From the NCBI RefSeq assembly GCF_947495025.1, contig NZ_CANLXG010000002.1, forward strand, positions 1,120,124 through 1,184,123: a stretch of DNA of 64,000 nucleotides, written 5' to 3'. This document shows, piece after piece, positions 52,820 to 61,979 of the stretch. Position 1 is the stretch's first letter, and every line of letters begins with the position of its first letter. Source of the DNA: an uncultured Roseobacter sp. (GTDB lineage Bacteria > Pseudomonadota > Alphaproteobacteria > Rhodobacterales > Rhodobacteraceae). The notes below the pieces were generated by a model, which saw nothing but the letters and a program-made list of their open reading frames with translations, had not been told where the DNA came from and made no database searches. The position numbers and the translations under genes were made by a program.

Positions 52820-55585
52820 ATGGCGGACGGTGTAAAGTTTATCCTGGACGGCGAGGAAGTGACGGCCGAGGCCGGTATGACCATCTGGGAAGTGGCCAAC
52901 GGCCGGGGTCTTGTGATCCCGCATCTGTGCCACAAGCCCGCGCCCGGTTACCGCCCCGATGGCAACTGCCGTGCCTGTATGGTGGAAATCGAAGGTGAAC
53001 GGACGCTTGCGGCTTCCTGTATCCGCGAACCGGCCGAAGGAATGGTGGTCACCACCAATTCTGCGCGTGCCGAAAACGCCCGCAAGATGGTTGTTGAGAT
53101 GCTGGTGGCCGACCAGCCCGAAAAAGACATAGCGCATGATAAATCCAGCCATCTCTGGGATATGGCCGAGCTGAACGGTGTATCGGAAAGCCGTTTTCCA
53201 AAGCTGGAAGAGGGGCGAATTCCGCTGCTGGATGACAGCCATGTGGCGATGTCGGTCAATCTGGATGCCTGTATCCAGTGCGGTCTTTGTGTGCGCGCCT
53301 GCCGCGAGGTTCAGGTCAACGATGTGATCGGCATGTCAGGGCGCGGGCATGATGCTTATCCGACGTTTGACATGGCCGACCCGATGGGCGCGTCGACCTG
53401 TGTGGCCTGCGGCGAATGTGTTCAGGCCTGCCCGACCGGCGCGCTGATGCCCAGTACGGTCGTTGATGAAAACCAGGTGGGTGACAGCGCGGATTTCGAT
53501 AGCGAGGTGGACAGCATCTGCCCGTTCTGTGGGGTTGGCTGTCAGGTGTCGCTCAAAGTGAAAGACGGCAAGGTAAAGTATGTCGAGGGTATCAACGGCC
53601 CTGCGAACGAAGGGCGGCTCTGTGTCAAAGGGCGGTTTGGTTTTGACTATATTCACCACGATCATCGCCTGACCAAACCCCTGATCCGCCGTGAAGACGC
53701 GCCGGAGAAGGGTCTGAACGTAGATCCGGCCAACTGGCAGACGCATTTCCGCGAGGCGTCCTGGGAGGAAGCACTGGATGTCGCCGCTGCGGGCATGAAG
53801 GGCCGCGGGCGCGAGATTGCCGGGTTCGGATCGGCCAAGTGCACCAACGAAGAAGCCTATCTCTTTCAGAAGCTGATCCGCCAGGGCTTCGGACACAACA
53901 ATGTCGATCACTGCACCCGTCTGTGCCATGCATCGTCCGTGGCGGCGCTGATGGAGAACGTGGGTTCAGGCGCCGTGACGGCGACTTTCAATGAGATCGA
54001 GAACGCAGATGTGGCGATTGCGATCGGATGTAACCCGATCGAAAACCACCCGGTCGCTGCGACGTTTTTCAAACAGTTCACCAAGCGTGGCGGCAAGCTG
54101 ATTGTGATGGACCCGCGCGGCCAGGCGCTGAAACGTTTTGCCAGCCATATGCTGCAGTTCCGCCCGGGCGCGGATGTCTCGATGCTCAACGCGATCATGC
54201 ATACGATTGTCGAAGAGGGTCTGTACGACCAGCAGTATATCGACGCCTGGACCGAGAACTGGGAAGCCGAAAAAGCGCATCTGGCTGATTTCTCGCCAGA
54301 GGCGATGGCCCCTATCTGCGGCATCGAACCCGAGGTGTTGCGGGATGTGGCGCGGACTTTTGCCGGCGCAAAATCGGCAATGATCTTCTGGGGCATGGGC
54401 GTGTCGCAACATATTCACGGCACGGACAACTCGCGCTGTCTGATCTCTCTCGCGCTGATGACCGGCCAGGTTGGCCGCCCGGGCGCGGGTCTGCATCCGC
54501 TCAGGGGTCAGAACAATGTGCAGGGGGCCTCTGACGCGGGCCTTATCCCGATGTTCCTGCCGGATTATCAGCCTGTGACAGATGACGGTGTGCGCTCGGC
54601 CTTCACCAGGGTCTGGGGGTCTGCTGATTTCTCCAATGAACGTGGACTGACCGTCACAGAAATCATGGATGCGGTGCACGACGGCAAAATAAAAGGCATG
54701 TATGTGCTGGGCGAAAACCCGGCGATGTCGGATCCGGATGTGGAACATGCGCGTGCGGCACTCGCCAGACTCGATCATCTGGTTGTGCAGGACATCTTCA
54801 TCACCGAGACGGCGAACTATGCCGATGTAATCCTGCCTGCCAGTGCTTTTGCGGAGAAATCGGGCACCGTGACAAACACCAACCGGCAGGTTCAGATGGG
54901 CCGCCCTGCGGTGTCGCCTCCGGGGGACGCGCGCGAGGACTGGTGGATCGAGGTGGAACTGGCCAAGCGCCTGGGTCTGGGCTGGAGCTACGAGAGCCCT
55001 GCGGATGTCTTTGCGGAGATGAAGCAGAACATGCGCAGTCTGGACAATATCACCTGGGACCGGCTGGAGGCCCAGAACGCGGTGACGTACCCGTCGCTGA
55101 GCCCCGAAGACCCCGGTCAGGCAATCGTTTTTGGTGAAGGTTTTCCACGCCCCGATGGTCGTGCGCGTTTTACGCCCGCCAGCGTGATTGCGCCGGACGA
55201 CGTGCCGGACGCGGAGTACCCGATGATCCTCACCACCGGGCGTCAGCTGGAGCACTGGCACACCGGGTCCATGACAAGACGTTCGGCGGTTCTTGACGGG
55301 CTGGAGCCTGAGGCGAACTGTTCACTGCACCCTTCGACCCTGCGCAAACTGGGCGTGGCACCGGGCGAGCATGTGACGCTGACGACAAAGCGTGGCAGCA
55401 TTTCGATCATGGCGCGCGAAGACAGAGCCGTGGCTCCGGATATGGTGTTTGTGCCTTTTGCCTATGTCGAGGCGGCTGCAAACATCCTGACGAACCCTGC
55501 GATTGATCCTTACGGCAAGATTCCGGAGTTCAAATTCTCAGCCGTCCGTGTCGAGGCGACGGCCGACCAGGTCGCCGCAGAATAA
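52820..55585 (+). CDS. fdhA: formate dehydrogenase alpha subunit with NuoG-like Fe-S N-terminus
   Basis: A 921-residue molybdopterin oxidoreductase. Order of domains: 2Fe-2S ferredoxin-like (Cys37, 50, 53, 67), His/Cys NuoG-like region (about 85-125), two 4Fe-4S clusters (Cys151, 154, 157, 161 and Cys194, 197, 200, 204), a further 4Fe-4S of the catalytic module (Cys234, 237, 241, 268), then bis-MGD domains. The Mo ligand is Cys369, with His370, in DHCTRLCHAS; selenocysteine is not used. GGAGG lies 9 bases before ATG 52820. No beta/gamma NADH-dehydrogenase-like subunit or fdhD gene is adjacent, so the electron acceptor is unclear. Confidence 0.92.
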   Translation: MADGVKFILDGEEVTAEAGMTIWEVANGRGLVIPHLCHKPAPGYRPDGNCRACMVEIEGERTLAASCIREPAEGMVVTTNSARAENARKMVVEMLVADQPEKDIAHDKSSHLWDMAELNGVSESRFPKLEEGRIPLLDDSHVAMSVNLDACIQCGLCVRACREVQVNDVIGMSGRGHDAYPTFDMADPMGASTCVACGECVQACPTGALMPSTVVDENQVGDSADFDSEVDSICPFCGVGCQVSLKVKDGKVKYVEGINGPANEGRLCVKGRFGFDYIHHDHRLTKPLIRREDAPEKGLNVDPANWQTHFREASWEEALDVAAAGMKGRGREIAGFGSAKCTNEEAYLFQKLIRQGFGHNNVDHCTRLCHASSVAALMENVGSGAVTATFNEIENADVAIAIGCNPIENHPVAATFFKQFTKRGGKLIVMDPRGQALKRFASHMLQFRPGADVSMLNAIMHTIVEEGLYDQQYIDAWTENWEAEKAHLADFSPEAMAPICGIEPEVLRDVARTFAGAKSAMIFWGMGVSQHIHGTDNSRCLISLALMTGQVGRPGAGLHPLRGQNNVQGASDAGLIPMFLPDYQPVTDDGVRSAFTRVWGSADFSNERGLTVTEIMDAVHDGKIKGMYVLGENPAMSDPDVEHARAALARLDHLVVQDIFITETANYADVILPASAFAEKSGTVTNTNRQVQMGRPAVSPPGDAREDWWIEVELAKRLGLGWSYESPADVFAEMKQNMRSLDNITWDRLEAQNAVTYPSLSPEDPGQAIVFGEGFPRPDGRARFTPASVIAPDDVPDAEYPMILTTGRQLEHWHTGSMTRRSAVLDGLEPEANCSLHPSTLRKLGVAPGEHVTLTTKRGSISIMAREDRAVAPDMVFVPFAYVEAAANILTNPAIDPYGKIPEFKFSAVRVEATADQVAAE

Positions 55586-55891
55586 AAGACGCAGCGTCCC
55601 GGTGATGCCGCCCGGCACTGGACAGACCGGGTGGCCGGTCCCGACACCGGCACAGTCTGCTGACAGGCGGCGACTGTTTATCCGCGGTCGCCGATCATCC
55701 GAGCGTTTATGGGCGTGCAGAGGGTGCCCGGGTTTCAACGCATTTTGATGCGCTGTAATGCGGTGCCCGGGCCGCGACCTTTCCGCGGATGGTCCGGATC
55801 TTTTCCCTGCCGATGATGGCGCTGGAATTCACTCCGCCACGCCCGGTATCATGCTGAGTGAGGATATCCGGATTTCATCCGTGTGACGTAC
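55586..55891. other. 306-bp intergenic region with two hairpins
   Basis: Between fdhA and the minus-strand 60-residue ORF. It contains a 6-bp stem GCCGGT/ACCGGC at 55634-55651 and a larger two-stage hairpin at 55726-55772. No credible gene was seen; short frames lack motifs. It may hold the fdhA terminator and the 3' end of the opposing transcript. Confidence 0.45.
55726..55772. repeat. nested inverted repeat between convergent genes
   Basis: Outer arms GCCCGGG / CCCGGGC and inner arms CGCATT / AATGCG nest around a 12-base loop containing TTGATGCGCTGT. The sequence GGTGCCCGGG is also a direct repeat at either side. It could be a bidirectional transcription stop without a U tract, or a protein-binding site. 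Confidence 0.45.
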
Positions 55892-56074
55892 TCACGTGCA
55901 GAGAACGCCGGTTTCGACAAGTTCAAACCCAGTGATCTCGAACTCATACATGTCAGACCTGTCCGGCTTTTCAGCGCGTGCAATCAGCCTGCCGTCCTCT
56001 GCCTGATAGACAGCATGCGCCGTATGAAGCGCCCGGTAACAGTGTGTGCCGTCCGGATAGTAGTATTTGATCAT
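55892..56074 (-). CDS. small 60-residue protein of unknown function
   Basis: A short protein with no recognised family: MIKYYYPDGTHCYRALHTA at the N-terminus, then a charged region and a C-terminal EITGFELVETGVLCT. The start at 56074 has a strong GAGGAGAAG ribosome binding site, and codon choice looks normal for the window, so I believe it is expressed. Two Cys, several Tyr and a probable short beta structure are the only visible traits. It is divergent from the M20-type hydrolase gene (119 bp gap). Confidence 0.55.
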   Translation of the reverse strand: MIKYYYPDGTHCYRALHTAHAVYQAEDGRLIARAEKPDRSDMYEFEITGFELVETGVLCT

Positions 56075-56193
56075 TGTCTTCTCCTCTGGTGCGCAGCATT
56101 CCACGTTCTGCTGCCGGAAAGCGTCTGCAGGTGGTTTAATTCCGGCTGTAACAGTGTTTCACTCCACGCTGTATGACCCGCCCGGAGGATACC

Positions 56194-57402
56194 ATGCTCA
56201 ACCCTGACCGGTTTCTTGCAGATCTGCACCACCTGCGGACTTTCGGTGCGAGCGGTGTCGGCAGGGGTGTGGTCCGCCCAGCCTATTCCGGGCCGGATGT
56301 CGCCGCCCGGCGGTGGCTGGCGCAGCGGATGTCTGATGCCGGTCTGCAGGTAGCAGTGGATGCTATGGGCAATCTGTTCGGCCTTGCGGATGGCCCGTCA
56401 CTGCTTCTGGGCTCGCACAGCGACAGCCAGCCAGAAGGTGGCTGGCTTGATGGTGCGCTGGGCGTGGTTGCGGCCCTGGAAATTGCGCGCGCCTGTCGTG
56501 AAAGCGGTGGTCCGTCTGTATCTGTCGTGTCCTTTCAGGACGAGGAGGGGCGTTTCGGGGTTACCACCGGCAGCGCGGTCTGGTCCGGTCAGCTGACACA
56601 GGCAGAAGCAGACAACCTGACAGATCATCAGGGCCTGTCGCTGGGTAGTGCCAGGCAGATAATGCGCGATATGATCACGGGCGACGTTGACCCGGGGCGG
56701 TTCACCGGGTTCATCGAAATGCATATTGAACAGGGTCCTGCACTGGATGCCGCAGGTGAACAGATCGGTGTGGTGTCTGATATCGTCGGCATCCGGGATA
56801 TGAACATCACTTTTTCGGGCCGGCAGAACCATGCGGGTACAACGCCGATGCATCTGCGTCAGGATGCCTTTCAGGCGGTTTCCGCTTTCAATACCGCACT
56901 GAATGACCAGTTCCGGAATGTGGTTACCCCACAGACCGTCTGGACGATCGGCCACGTCAGCCTGCACCCCAACGCCTCTTCAATTGTACCAGGACGGGCA
57001 ACTTTTTCGATGCAGTGGCGCGACGCGGATGCAAACAGGCTGGAACGGATGGAAAAGATCATCCGCGAAACAGCTCTGGCAACAGCGGACGCTCGGCGCA
57101 TGCAGGTGTCTTTCGGGCGCTTGCTCGGGCTTGATCCGGTTGCAATGGATGACAGGTTGTGCGGCGCCCTGGAGCAGGCCGCGGATGCCGTCGCACCAAA
57201 GCGCTGGCGAAAAATGCCATCAGGCGCACTGCATGACGCCACGAATGTCTCTCGCCTGCTGCCGGTTGCGATGCTCTTTGTGCCCTCTCTGAAAGGAATC
57301 AGTCACGCCTTTGATGAGGACACAATGGAAGACGACCTGGTGGCCGGCCTGAGGGTTCTTGACCTGGCTGTGCGGAATCCTGCCACACAGGACAGGCCCT
57401 AA
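56194..57402 (+). CDS. M20-type Zn-dependent amidohydrolase (allantoate/N-carbamoyl amino acid hydrolase type)
   Basis: A 402-residue di-metal hydrolase. Ligands His75 and Asp86 in [19 protein letters not shown], Glu117/118 in FQDEEGRFG, and His in EMHIEQGP are visible, with the bridging NHAGTTPM motif and a late SGALHDA. These features place it with N-carbamoyl-L-amino-acid hydrolase, beta-ureidopropionase and allantoate amidohydrolase. Given the window's ureide genes, allantoate is attractive but unproven and not linked by position. GGAGG lies 5 bases before ATG 56194; an upstream ATG at 56173 is less likely. Confidence 0.88.
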   Translation: MLNPDRFLADLHHLRTFGASGVGRGVVRPAYSGPDVAARRWLAQRMSDAGLQVAVDAMGNLFGLADGPSLLLGSHSDSQPEGGWLDGALGVVAALEIARACRESGGPSVSVVSFQDEEGRFGVTTGSAVWSGQLTQAEADNLTDHQGLSLGSARQIMRDMITGDVDPGRFTGFIEMHIEQGPALDAAGEQIGVVSDIVGIRDMNITFSGRQNHAGTTPMHLRQDAFQAVSAFNTALNDQFRNVVTPQTVWTIGHVSLHPNASSIVPGRATFSMQWRDADANRLERMEKIIRETALATADARRMQVSFGRLLGLDPVAMDDRLCGALEQAADAVAPKRWRKMPSGALHDATNVSRLLPVAMLFVPSLKGISHAFDEDTMEDDLVAGLRVLDLAVRNPATQDRP

Positions 57403-57448
57403 CACTTTGTTTTAAAAATGCTCCCGGGATCGGTTGTGTGGGTATCTT

Positions 57449-57471
57449 TTAATTGAACGGTTGTTAATTAA
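57449..57471. promoter_or_regulatory. AT-rich inverted repeat upstream of the acyl-CoA ligase operon
   Basis: TTAATTGAAC and GTTAATTAA are near-symmetric arms around GGTT, in a short AT-rich island of otherwise GC-rich DNA, about 135 bp before the ligase start. It resembles an operator for a dimeric regulator such as TetR or FadR types, but no regulator gene is next to it. Confidence 0.35.
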
Positions 57472-57606
57472 ATTTCGCCAGTCCACTAGACAGACTGCAT
57501 TTCACGCGCCACACTCAGCCCCAGGGAGAGAGGCTCGTGCGCGCTGGCCGCGCCGGCCATCTACAGGGTGAGATCCGCAAAAATGGGCCGCCAGGGAGGA
57601 CATGAA

Positions 57607-59577
57607 GTGCAGCAAACAGCCGGTAAGCCGGGTGGGATCGGGTCTGTTCCTGCCCTTTTGCGCCGAAATGCGACAGCGTTTCAGGCCGCACCTGCGTATC
57701 GCGAGAAAGAATACGGGATCTGGCAGTCCTGGACCTGGGCGGAGACGCTGGAGGAAGTCGAGGCCCTGGCGCTGGGTATGATTGATCTGGGCGTAGCCGA
57801 GGGTGATTTCATAGCCATTATTGGCCGAAACCGCCCCCGTCTGTACTGGTCTATGGTTGCTGCGCAGATGTGCGGGGCAGTGCCTGTCCCGCTTTATCAG
57901 GACGCTGTGGCCGAAGAGATGGCCTATGTTCTGGGGCATTGTGGCGCGCGCTTTGTAATTGCGGGTGATCAGGAACAGGTCGACAAGGTGATCGAAGTTC
58001 AGGCCGGGCTGCCTCAGTTTGAACAGATGATCTATCTGGACCCGCGGGGCCTGCGGAAATACGACCATTCCAGATTGCACCAGTACACTCATGTTCAGGA
58101 TGCGGGCCGGGCGAAACGCGATGAGCTGTTGCCCGAGATCGCCCGCCGCGAGGCAAAGCTGGACTACGACAGTACCTGTGTGATGCTTTATACATCCGGT
58201 ACGACAGGCAAGCCGAAGGGCGTAGTTCTGAGCAACCGCAATGTGATCGAAACGTCCCGGTCGTCGTCGGAATTCGACGATCTGCGCAAAACAGACGACA
58301 TACTGGCCTATCTGCCGATGGCATGGGTGGGCGATTTCATCTTTTCTGTGGGCCAGGCGATGTGGACCGGGTTCTGTACGAACTGTCCGGAAAGTGCGGA
58401 TACGATGCATACCGATCTGCGCGAGATAGGGCCCACCTATTATTTCGCGCCGCCGCGTGTGTTTGAGACCCAGCTCACCAATGTGATGATCCGTATGGAG
58501 GATGCCGGCCGTTTCAAACGCTGGTTGTTCGATGTCTGCATGGCACATGCACGCAGGGTCGGACCGGATATCCTGGATGGCAATCCTGTCAGTCAGTGGG
58601 ATCGGTTCAAATACAATCTGGGTGAGCTTTTTATCTACGGACCACTGAAAAACACGCTCGGGTTCAGCCGTGTCCGGGTCGGGTATACAGCCGGCGAGGC
58701 TATCGGGCCGGAGATTTTTGATTTCTACCGGTCGCTGGGCATCAACCTCAAACAGCTTTACGGCCAGACCGAAGCCACGGTGTTCATCACCGCGCAGCCG
58801 GACGGCGAAGTGCGCAGTGACACGGTGGGCGTGACCTGTCCGGGGGTCGAGCTGAAGATCGCAGAGAACGGCGAGGTCTTTTACCGCTCGCCCGGTGTTT
58901 TTGTGGAGTACTACAAGAACGCGGAAAGCACGGCAGATACCAAGGATGCCGAGGGCTGGGTCGCAACAGGGGACGCGGGTTTCATCGAGGAAGGCACCGG
59001 CCATCTGCGTATCATCGATCGGGCCAAGGATGTGGGCCAGATGGCCGATGGCTCTCTTTTTGCGCCGAAGTATGTCGAGAACAAACTGAAGTTCTTTCCG
59101 AATATTCTGGAAACCGTTGTTTTTGGGAACGGACGCGAGGAGTGCACGGCCTTTGTCAATATTGACCTGACTGCGGTTGGCAACTGGGCCGAGCGTAACA
59201 ACATCGGGTATGCGTCGTATCAGGAACTCGCGCGGCACCCGCAGGTGATGGATACGATCCAGAGCCATGTGGAGGAAGTGAATGCCTCTGTTGCGCAGGA
59301 TGAGATGTTGTCGGGCTGCCAGGTGCACCGGTTCGTGGTGCTGCACAAGGAACTGGACGCGGATGACGGCGAGCTGACGCGGACGCGCAAGGTGCGGCGG
59401 CGGATTATCGAGGAGAAGTACGCCGATATCATAGCGGCTTTGTACGACGGATCCAAAGAGGTCAGTACGGTGACCGAGGTGACCTATGAGGACGGGCGCA
59501 AGGGGTCCATTTCTGCGACACTGGAAGTGCGCAGCGCAAAGATTGCTCCTGTGGCGACACGGATGGCTGCGGAATGA
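57607..59577 (+). CDS. long-chain fatty acid-CoA ligase / AMP-binding protein
   Basis: A 656-residue acyl-activating enzyme: conserved PAYREKEYGIWQSWTW near the N-terminus, P-loop-like YTSGTTGKPKGV (near 195-206), QTEATVF, TGDAGFI and a C-terminal lid. It activates a carboxylic acid as the CoA thioester via an acyl-adenylate. GTG 57607 has GGGAGGA 6 bases upstream and starts just before the conserved region; ATG 57583 is the alternative. It heads a Liv-type ABC operon, implying that the imported carboxylate is activated to its CoA ester. Confidence 0.9.
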   Translation: MQQTAGKPGGIGSVPALLRRNATAFQAAPAYREKEYGIWQSWTWAETLEEVEALALGMIDLGVAEGDFIAIIGRNRPRLYWSMVAAQMCGAVPVPLYQDAVAEEMAYVLGHCGARFVIAGDQEQVDKVIEVQAGLPQFEQMIYLDPRGLRKYDHSRLHQYTHVQDAGRAKRDELLPEIARREAKLDYDSTCVMLYTSGTTGKPKGVVLSNRNVIETSRSSSEFDDLRKTDDILAYLPMAWVGDFIFSVGQAMWTGFCTNCPESADTMHTDLREIGPTYYFAPPRVFETQLTNVMIRMEDAGRFKRWLFDVCMAHARRVGPDILDGNPVSQWDRFKYNLGELFIYGPLKNTLGFSRVRVGYTAGEAIGPEIFDFYRSLGINLKQLYGQTEATVFITAQPDGEVRSDTVGVTCPGVELKIAENGEVFYRSPGVFVEYYKNAESTADTKDAEGWVATGDAGFIEEGTGHLRIIDRAKDVGQMADGSLFAPKYVENKLKFFPNILETVVFGNGREECTAFVNIDLTAVGNWAERNNIGYASYQELARHPQVMDTIQSHVEEVNASVAQDEMLSGCQVHRFVVLHKELDADDGELTRTRKVRRRIIEEKYADIIAALYDGSKEVSTVTEVTYEDGRKGSISATLEVRSAKIAPVATRMAAE

Positions 59578-59652
59578 CGGAACGACGCTCTGCTGCGCAT
59601 TCGCCCCGCCCGCCATCCCGTCAGTTGCATAAGGATTTCAAAGGGTTTTCAT

Positions 59653-60471
59653 ATGCTTGACCAGTCCGAAGGGTATACCACTGCAGACGGCCGGAAGATT
59701 GGCGGCGTGGTCATGGAAATGCGCAATATTACCCTGCGGTTCGGCGGGGTTGAGGCGATCAAGGATATCTCTTTTGACATCCGCGAGGGCGAGATCCGGG
59801 CGATTATCGGGCCCAACGGGGCGGGTAAATCCTCGATGCTGAATGTCATCTCGGGGTTCTACGTTCCGCAGGAAGGCGAGGTCTGGTACAAGGGCGCGCC
59901 GCGGCCGTCGATGAAGCCGTACCAGGTGGCGCGCCAGGGCATTGCACGGACGTTTCAGAACATTGCTCTTTTTGAGGGGATGTCGGTGCTTGATAACGTG
60001 ATGACCGGGCGTCTGACCAAGATGAAAACCGGGCTCTGGCGGCAGGCGCTGTGGAAGGGCGCGGCAGAGTCCGAAGAGACGGCGAACCGTGAAGTTGCTG
60101 AAAAAATCATTGATTTTCTGGAAATCCAGGCGATCCGCAAGACGCCGGTGTCGCGCCTGCCCTATGGTCTGAAAAAACGGGTGGAGCTGGCGCGGGCGCT
60201 GGCGGCGGAGCCGTCGCTGCTGCTGCTGGACGAGCCGATGGCGGGCATGAACGTCGAGGAAAAAGAGGACATGAGCCGCTTTATCCTGGATGTGAACGAC
60301 GAGTTTGGCACGACCATTGCGCTGATTGAGCATGACATGGGCGTGGTGATGGACCTGTCAGACCGCGTGGTTGTGATGGATTACGGCAAAAAGATCGGCG
60401 ACGGGACGCCCGACGAGGTACGCAACAATCAGGCCGTGATCGACGCCTATCTGGGGGTCAGCCATGACTGA
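59653..60471 (+). CDS. livG: branched-chain-type ABC transporter ATP-binding protein
   Basis: A 272-residue LivG-type ATPase. Walker A GPNGAGKSS (53-61), Q-loop ARTFQNIALF, signature region SRLPYGLKKRVELARAL, Walker B LLLLDEPMAGMN, and H-loop IEHDMGVVM. The LivG GLxPxxV-type insertion after the Q-loop is replaced by GMSVLDNVMTGRL. The last 8 bases overlap the start of the following ORF. Part of a hydrophobic amino acid/carboxylate uptake system together with livH, livM and livK. Confidence 0.93.
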   Translation: MLDQSEGYTTADGRKIGGVVMEMRNITLRFGGVEAIKDISFDIREGEIRAIIGPNGAGKSSMLNVISGFYVPQEGEVWYKGAPRPSMKPYQVARQGIARTFQNIALFEGMSVLDNVMTGRLTKMKTGLWRQALWKGAAESEETANREVAEKIIDFLEIQAIRKTPVSRLPYGLKKRVELARALAAEPSLLLLDEPMAGMNVEEKEDMSRFILDVNDEFGTTIALIEHDMGVVMDLSDRVVVMDYGKKIGDGTPDEVRNNQAVIDAYLGVSHD

Positions 60472-60982
60472 TTTCGGGGCGGCGGTGGGGCGTCGGTGTT
60501 ACGTCGGTTTAACGTCGGTGTTACGTCGGTGCGTGGCTATCGGTCTGGCAGGGGCTGCCTTGACCTTTGCCGGTTCTGCAGAAGCGGGCGGCGCGGCCTT
60601 TGACCGGTTTGCGGAAGTCTGCCTGGAGCCGCTGTCTGATTTTCAGCCGGCGGCAGTGGCGGGGCTGGCCGCGATCGAGACGCCAGACTGGGCAGGTGCG
60701 GATGGTGCGGCATTTGCCGGTCCACGGCGGCATATTTTTGTTGTTGGTGACAGGGGCGGGTTGCCGTCCTGCCGGATTGTGGCGGCGGCGCAGGCCGGAA
60801 CTGATCTCGCGGCGCGGTTTGAAATCTGGTCTGCCCGGCAGCTGGCGCAGGGCAGGTGGGAAGAACGCGACGGCAGGCTGGAAAGCCTGACGCATGAGCC
60901 ACGCATCGCCATTGAGTTTTTTCCTGCCAGCGCAGCACGCGGTCCGATGATCGAAGTGCGTGAAACGGACAAGGAGGCCTGA
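60464..60982 (+). CDS. small secreted-like protein inserted in the liv operon
   Basis: A 172-residue protein of unknown family. The chain has a hydrophobic stretch VAIGLAGAALTFAGSAEAGG (about 25-44) that looks like a signal peptide with AEA cleavage, but it lies well inside if ATG 60464 is the start. GTG 60518 would place it at the true N-terminus (MLRRCVAIGLAGAAL). The mature part has two cysteines about 50 residues apart. The leading codons consist of an 11-bp tandem repeat. Start choice is uncertain: ATG 60464 is coupled to livG, GTG 60518 gives the better signal peptide. Confidence 0.6.
   Translation: MTDFGAAVGRRCYVGLTSVLRRCVAIGLAGAALTFAGSAEAGGAAFDRFAEVCLEPLSDFQPAAVAGLAAIETPDWAGADGAAFAGPRRHIFVVGDRGGLPSCRIVAAAQAGTDLAARFEIWSARQLAQGRWEERDGRLESLTHEPRIAIEFFPASAARGPMIEVRETDKEA
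60491..60531 (+). repeat. 11-bp tandem repeat, 3.7 copies
   Basis: Units CGTCGGTGTTA, CGTCGGTTTAA, CGTCGGTGTTA and a partial CGTCGGTG follow head to tail at the 5' end of the ORF after livG. Eleven is not a multiple of three, so loss or gain of one unit would shift the reading frame of the 60464 start, or change leader spacing for the 60518 start. Confidence 0.85.
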
Positions 60983-60983
60983 T

Positions 60984-61973
60984 ATGCCGGAACAGTTTCT
61001 TTGGACCATTGAAGTGTTTCTCAACGGGCTGATGGCCGGGGTGCTTTATGCGCTCGTGGCGTTGGGGTTCGTGCTGATCTACAAGGCCAGCGGCATCTTC
61101 AATTTTGCGCAGGGGGTCATGGCGCTTTTTGCGGCGATGACGCTTTACGGGGTCATGAACGGGCAGGTGCCGTTCGCGCATCTGATCAACGCGGTTTTCG
61201 GCACTGAGATCCATTATTTCGGCTGGAACCTGCCCGCGATCCTGTCGATCGTGCTGACCATGGTGGTGATGATCCTGCTGGCCTGGCTCGTGCAGCGGTA
61301 TATTTTCCGATACCTTGTGGGGCAGGAGCCCATTATTCTTTTCATGGCGACCATCGGTCTGGCCTATTTCCTCGAAGGGGTGGGCGATCTGATGTGGGGG
61401 TCGGACATCAAGACGCTGGATGTGGGGCTGCCGCAGGGCATCAACCTGTGGATCGACGAGACCACCTTCAACTTCTTTGGCTACGGGTTCTTTATCGACA
61501 ACCTGGATATTGTGGCCAGCATCGTGGCCGCTCTGCTTGTGGCGGGGCTGGTGATCTTTGCGCAATATACCAAACAGGGCAGGGCGATGCGCGCGGTGGC
61601 CGATGACCACCAGGCGGCGCTGTCGGTGGGCGTTTCGCTGAATTTCATCTGGATCCTCGTGTGGTCGCTTGCGGGGTTCGTGGCTCTGGTGGCGGGCATT
61701 ATGTGGGGGGCGAAATCGGGCGTGCAGTTCTCGCTCTCGCTGATTGCGCTCAAGGCGCTGCCGGTGCTGATGCTGGGGGGGTTCACGTCGATCCCGGGCG
61801 CTATCGTCGGCGGACTGATCATCGGGGTGGGTGAGAAGCTGTTCGAGTTCCTGATCGGTGCGCCCTATCTGGGTGGCGCGACCGAGAACTGGTTTGCATA
61901 TATGCTGGCGCTGCTGTTCCTTGTCTTCCGCCCGCAGGGTCTGTTCGGGGAGAAGATCATTGAACGGGTGTAG
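60984..61973 (+). CDS. livH: branched-chain-type ABC transporter permease
   Basis: A 329-residue permease with about eight hydrophobic segments. The N-terminus LNGLMAGVLYALVALGFVLIYKASGIFNFAQG and the later AIVGGLIIGVGEKL are characteristic of LivH. AAGGAGG lies 5 to 9 bases before ATG 60984; an in-frame start 8 codons earlier overlaps the previous ORF. Subunit of the same transporter as livG and livM. Confidence 0.93.
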   Translation: MPEQFLWTIEVFLNGLMAGVLYALVALGFVLIYKASGIFNFAQGVMALFAAMTLYGVMNGQVPFAHLINAVFGTEIHYFGWNLPAILSIVLTMVVMILLAWLVQRYIFRYLVGQEPIILFMATIGLAYFLEGVGDLMWGSDIKTLDVGLPQGINLWIDETTFNFFGYGFFIDNLDIVASIVAALLVAGLVIFAQYTKQGRAMRAVADDHQAALSVGVSLNFIWILVWSLAGFVALVAGIMWGAKSGVQFSLSLIALKALPVLMLGGFTSIPGAIVGGLIIGVGEKLFEFLIGAPYLGGATENWFAYMLALLFLVFRPQGLFGEKIIERV

Positions 61974-61979
61974 CGCGGC

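Noticed and set aside
53966..55261. Minus-strand frame of about 430 codons antisense to fdhA
   Set aside because: Same reason: it overlaps the catalytic coding region of a clear molybdoenzyme and shows no family motif.
57502..59616. Long minus-strand frame of about 700 codons antisense to the acyl-CoA ligase
   Set aside because: It is a shadow of a strongly conserved plus-strand gene in GC-rich DNA; no ribosome binding site, domain or plausible composition (rich in His, Arg and Pro) was seen.
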